A stretch of 8,265 nt of DNA, from the NCBI GenBank assembly GCA_007123455.1, contig SKKZ01000096.1:1-8265 (forward strand). The letters run 5' to 3'. This document shows, one piece after another, positions 5,870-8,265 of the stretch. The DNA comes from Coriobacteriia bacterium. GTDB taxonomy: Bacteria; Actinomycetota; Coriobacteriia; Anaerosomatales; SLCP01. The notes beneath the pieces are model-generated. The model was not told the DNA's origin. It made no database searches and saw nothing but the letters and a program-made list of their open reading frames with translations. The translations under genes and the position numbers were made by a program. Numbering within the stretch: position 1 is the first letter of the stretch; every line of letters starts with the position of its first letter.

Positions 5870-6199
5870 TTGTTCGGCATAGGTGGAACCGAGCTGCTCA
5901 TTATCGTGGTGTTTGTGCTGCTCATCTTCGGACCCGAGAAGCTGCCGCAGTTCGGGCGCACCATCGGTCAGATGATGCGCGAGTTCAAGCGCGCCCAGGA
6001 AACCATGGAGTCGGTCATCCGTGCCGAGGTATACGCCGACAAGCGTCCCTCCGCGGGCACCGGCGACGTGGAGGGTGACGGGGACGAAGACGAGGACGGC
6101 GAGCGTCTCGATGTCGAGCCGCCGAAGCGCGTGCCGGGCGTGCCGCTCATTCCCGATGACACGGTGCCCGACGATGAGGACGAGGAGGAAGAGGAGTAG
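5870..6199 (+). CDS. tatA: TatA/TatB-family twin-arginine translocase subunit
   Basis: This small subunit of the twin-arginine translocase (109 residues) helps form the passage for folded proteins across the cytoplasmic membrane. Residues 1-20 form the membrane helix (MFGIGGTELLIIVVFVLLIF). A G21-P22 hinge follows, then the amphipathic helix LPQFGRTIGQMMREFKRAQETM. Glu at position 8 and Gly-Pro at the hinge resemble TatB; F20-G21 and REFK resemble TatA. With only one such gene beside tatC it may serve both roles, as in minimal TatAC systems. Residues 55-109 are a disordered tail that ends in a run of Asp/Glu. The start is TTG at 5870, with AGAAGGG at 5856-5862 spaced 7 bases away; no ATG or GTG in frame fits better. 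It lies 42 bases after the STAS gene and 27 before tatC. Confidence 0.9.
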   Translation: MFGIGGTELLIIVVFVLLIFGPEKLPQFGRTIGQMMREFKRAQETMESVIRAEVYADKRPSAGTGDVEGDGDEDEDGERLDVEPPKRVPGVPLIPDDTVPDDEDEEEEE

Positions 6200-6226
6200 C
6201 CCCGGGGCGATTCCTCGGACCACACG

Positions 6227-6976
6227 ATGCCCATCGGACCCAAACGGCTACCCATCACGGAGCATCTGCGCGAGCTCCGTTCCCGTCTGACCGTCGTCAT
6301 CGCCGTGCTCTTTCTGGGTACCCTTGCCCTGTACATCCCGGCACCCGTGTTCTTCCGTTTCGTGATGCAGCCTATCCTTCATATCTTCGAAGGCCAGGAA
6401 CTCGTCCTTCTGAATCCGTTCGAGTCGTTCACGCTGCGCTTCAAGACCGCGTTCTTCGCGGCACTCACACTCGGTAGCCCCATCATCATCTGGCAGATCA
6501 TGGCGTTCTTCCTCCCCGCGCTCAAGCCGAGGGAGCGCAAGTGGCTCGTGCCCACGTTCGGGGCGATGGTCCTGCTCTTCGCGGCCGGCATCACCTTCGC
6601 CTACACGATCATCCTGCCTACGGCGTTCGTCTGGCTCGCGCGTCAGGTGTGGGAGGGCGTAGCGCAGATGCCCGAGGCGAGCACGTACTTCTCGGGTGCG
6701 ATCATATTGATCCTCGGCTTCGGCGTGGCGTTCCAGTTGCCCGTGATCGTCTTCTATCTCCTGATCTTCAACGTCGTCCCCTACGAGACACTGAGGAAGA
6801 ACTGGCGGATCGTCTACACGGTGCTGGCCGTACTTGCGGCTATGGTGACCCCGCCCGATCCGGTGACGATGCTCGCCTTCGTAGGCGTATTGATCGTGCT
6901 GTACGAACTCACTCTTGCGCTTGCCCGGGTCATCCTGACGAGGCGTATCGAGCGCGCGAAGAAGCTCGGATACTGA
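6227..6976 (+). CDS. tatC: Sec-independent protein translocase TatC
   Basis: TatC is the receptor of the twin-arginine translocase and binds the RR signal peptide. The 249 residues show six hydrophobic segments at about 21-37, 74-97, 106-130, 154-180, 194-208 and 213-233. The N-terminal cytoplasmic motif is ITEHLRELRSRL (E16). The first cytoplasmic loop carries LPALKPRERKW, with E103 at the same number as the signal-peptide-binding glutamate of E. coli TatC. The fourth segment reads FGVAFQLPV, with Gln170 where E. coli has Glu170. Length and topology are normal. ATG at 6227 has no clear Shine-Dalgarno directly before it, so translation may depend on coupling with tatA. hypA follows after 16 bases. 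Confidence 0.96.
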   Translation: MPIGPKRLPITEHLRELRSRLTVVIAVLFLGTLALYIPAPVFFRFVMQPILHIFEGQELVLLNPFESFTLRFKTAFFAALTLGSPIIIWQIMAFFLPALKPRERKWLVPTFGAMVLLFAAGITFAYTIILPTAFVWLARQVWEGVAQMPEASTYFSGAIILILGFGVAFQLPVIVFYLLIFNVVPYETLRKNWRIVYTVLAVLAAMVTPPDPVTMLAFVGVLIVLYELTLALARVILTRRIERAKKLGY

Positions 6977-6992
6977 GCGAAAGGTTCTGCAC

Positions 6993-7367
6993 GTGCACGA
7001 GATGGGCATAGTCAGCGGCATCCTCACCGCCTCGGTCGACGCAGCGGCGCGTCAGAACGCGACCGCCATCAACGAGATCCGGATCCGTGTTGGTGAGCTC
7101 ACCGAGATCGTCGACGACGCGTTGTACTTCGCATTCGAGGCACTGACCCCCGGGACGCTCGCGGAAGGCGCGACACTCGTCGTCGAGCATGTACCCGGGC
7201 GATCGAAGTGTGTGGAGTGCGGCACGACCTTCAACCACGGTCGGTTCGACGTCGAGTGCGTCGGGTGCGGGAGCTACTTCTGTGAAATGGTGGAAGGCCG
7301 CGAGCTCGAGATCGAATCTATCGACATCGACCTGCCCGACGAGCCCGACACCGGGGAGACGCCGTGA
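6993..7367 (+). CDS. hypA: Hydrogenase nickel incorporation protein HypA
   Basis: HypA is the nickel chaperone that works with HypB to load Ni into [NiFe] hydrogenase large subunits in the cytoplasm. The protein is 124 residues, near the family length, with a short acidic C-terminal extension. The N-terminus MHEMGI supplies the essential Ni ligand His2. The zinc-binding loop has C73-V-E-C76 and C89-V-G-C92. IRIRVGELTEIVDDALYFAFEALTPGT is typical of the family. The start is GTG at 6993, fixed by the invariant His2 and by GAAAGG at 6979-6984, 8 bases upstream. The stop overlaps the hypB start (GTGA at 7364-7367). HypA homologues also serve urease in some bacteria, but the HypB neighbour points to hydrogenase. 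Confidence 0.96.
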   Translation: MHEMGIVSGILTASVDAAARQNATAINEIRIRVGELTEIVDDALYFAFEALTPGTLAEGATLVVEHVPGRSKCVECGTTFNHGRFDVECVGCGSYFCEMVEGRELEIESIDIDLPDEPDTGETP

Positions 7368-8032
7368 AGATAGACCTGTCAAAGCCGATCCTTGACCGCA
7401 ACGAGCGGATGGCGGCCGAGAATCGCGCGCTCTTCGACGAGCACGGCGTGTTCGTGCTCGACCTGCTCGCATCTCCGGGAGCCGGCAAGACCTCGACGAT
7501 ACTCGCCACCATCGGGGCTCTGCGCGAGCGGTACCGCATCGCGGTGATCGAGGGCGACATCGCAAGCGACGTCGACGCGCAGAAGATCAAGGCGCACGGC
7601 GTGCCGGCAGTCCAGATCAACACGGGAGGCGCGTGCCACCTGGAAAGCGACATGATCCGCCGAGCGGTCGACGCCCTGGAGATCACCGAGATCGACCTGC
7701 TGATCATCGAGAACGTCGGCAACCTGGTCTGCCCGACCGACTTCGATCTCGGCGAGCACGCCAAGGTGATGATCCTCTCCGTCCCCGAGGGACACGACAA
7801 GCCGTACAAGTACCCGAACATCTTCGGGCGCGCCGAGGCGGTCATCCTCAACAAGTACGACACGATGCCGGTGTTCGACTTCGATGAAGCCGAGTTCCGC
7901 GATGTAGTGCGGCGACTCAACGCCACCGTCCCGGTCTTCCCGATGTCAGCGACGCGCGGACAGGGTGTCGAGGCGTGGGCGGAGTGGCTCGCTGCACGCA
8001 TCGAGGCGCAGCGCGCCGCAGCTACCCGCTGA
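7364..8032 (+). CDS. hypB: Hydrogenase nickel incorporation GTPase HypB
   Basis: HypB is the SIMIBI-class GTPase that, with HypA, drives nickel insertion into [NiFe] hydrogenase. The 222 residues show the P-loop SPGAGKTS (37-44), VIEGDIASDVDA (61-72), the metal-binding GGAC91-H92-L, ENVGNLVC123P, SVPEGHDKPYKYP and the guanine-specificity motif NKYD (163-166). C91, H92 and C123 correspond to the interfacial metal site known in Methanocaldococcus and Helicobacter HypB. There is no His-rich N-terminal region and no N-terminal CxxCGC high-affinity Ni site, so it has the short form of the protein. The start is GTG at 7364, within the hypA stop overlap. hypC, hypD, hypE and hypF are not in the window. 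Confidence 0.96.
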   Translation: MKIDLSKPILDRNERMAAENRALFDEHGVFVLDLLASPGAGKTSTILATIGALRERYRIAVIEGDIASDVDAQKIKAHGVPAVQINTGGACHLESDMIRRAVDALEITEIDLLIIENVGNLVCPTDFDLGEHAKVMILSVPEGHDKPYKYPNIFGRAEAVILNKYDTMPVFDFDEAEFRDVVRRLNATVPVFPMSATRGQGVEAWAEWLAARIEAQRAAATR

Positions 8033-8059
8033 ACGCGTTGCACGCCGGAAGGAGCACGC

Positions 8060-8265
8060 ATGGACCGTGACGCTGCGATCGCACTCGTCGAGGAACGCAT
8101 CCCGAATCGCAACCTGGTCAACCACTGCATCGCCGCCGAGGTCATCATGGAGGCACTCGCCCGCCATCTCGGATTGTCCGGGGACGACGTGGCCCGGTGG
8201 GGCCTCGCCGGACTGCTGCACGACCTCGACTACGCGCAGACCGCCGATGACCCCGAACGCCACGC
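8060..8265 (+). CDS. HD-domain hydrolase (3' end outside window)
   Basis: The first 68 residues of an HD-superfamily metal-dependent phosphohydrolase are visible. The first metal histidine is probably H22 (NLVNHC). The HD pair is H54-D55 in AGLLHDLDY, followed by a downstream His in DDPERH. The opening with IPNRNLVNHC and LLHDLDY resembles short stand-alone 'predicted HD superfamily hydrolases' (COG2316-like); their substrates are poorly known. ATG at 8060 is well supported by GGAAGGAG at 8047-8054, 5 bases upstream. It begins 27 bases after hypB and may be the next gene of the same operon, though a separate promoter cannot be excluded. Confidence 0.82.
   Translation, partial: MDRDAAIALVEERIPNRNLVNHCIAAEVIMEALARHLGLSGDDVARWGLAGLLHDLDYAQTADDPERH

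Noticed and set aside
5396..6223. Minus-strand open frame of 275 codons across the plus-strand STAS and tatA genes
   Set aside because: It covers two genes with clear family motifs and the promoter. The translation has no domain and reflects codon bias on the other strand.
6248..7027. Minus-strand open frame of 259 codons opposite tatC
   Set aside because: The translation is a highly charged antisense of hydrophobic TatC codons. TatC is complete and conserved.
7318..8148. Minus-strand open frame of 276 codons opposite hypB
   Set aside because: It is Ser/Arg-rich antisense of a full-length HypB with all GTPase motifs and has no plausible start signal.

Overview
This GC-rich window carries twelve protein-coding genes, two of them cut by the window edges, and no rRNA, tRNA or CRISPR array that I could see. 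GTG and TTG starts are frequent and most spacing is operon-tight. A UbiE-type (menaquinone) methyltransferase, a single TatA/B-like protein plus TatC, HypA/HypB nickel maturation proteins, SpoIIAA-type STAS proteins and an RseC-like protein together suggest an anaerobic high-GC Gram-positive. A member of Coriobacteriia or a related actinobacterial lineage is my best guess. This is inference from gene content and composition, not a phylogenetic result.

Bases 1-3741 read rightward: the C-terminal part of a radical SAM protein (probably B12-binding), a UbiE/MenG methyltransferase overlapping it by one base, a 114-nt nested palindrome, an amidohydrolase with its own probable promoter, and a small RseC/MucC-like membrane protein. 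The methyltransferase performs the last step of menaquinone synthesis. The amidohydrolase could be a 6-aminodeoxyfutalosine deaminase of the futalosine menaquinone route, but its active-site HxxE motif lacks the glutamate, so that role is uncertain.

Bases 3693-4933 hold a two-gene unit with a strong extended -10 promoter lying inside the end of the rseC-like gene. It encodes two membrane-anchored proteins of unknown function: one with a charged/Pro-Ala N-terminus and GMPPG repeats, the other a TPR protein. The unit ends at a 10-bp GC hairpin shared with a convergent gene.

Bases 4946-8265 centre on a divergent promoter region (5297-5491) rich in inverted repeats. A STAS-domain protein is read leftward. 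Rightward runs a likely operon: STAS anti-sigma factor antagonist, TatA/B, TatC, HypA, HypB and an HD-domain hydrolase cut by the window end. The Tat translocase exports folded cofactor-containing enzymes, including the small subunits of exported [NiFe] hydrogenases. HypA and HypB deliver nickel to those hydrogenases. Their co-location therefore suggests an operon for making and exporting metalloenzymes, possibly linked to a partner-switching regulator. No hydrogenase structural gene, anti-sigma kinase or sigma factor lies in the window.
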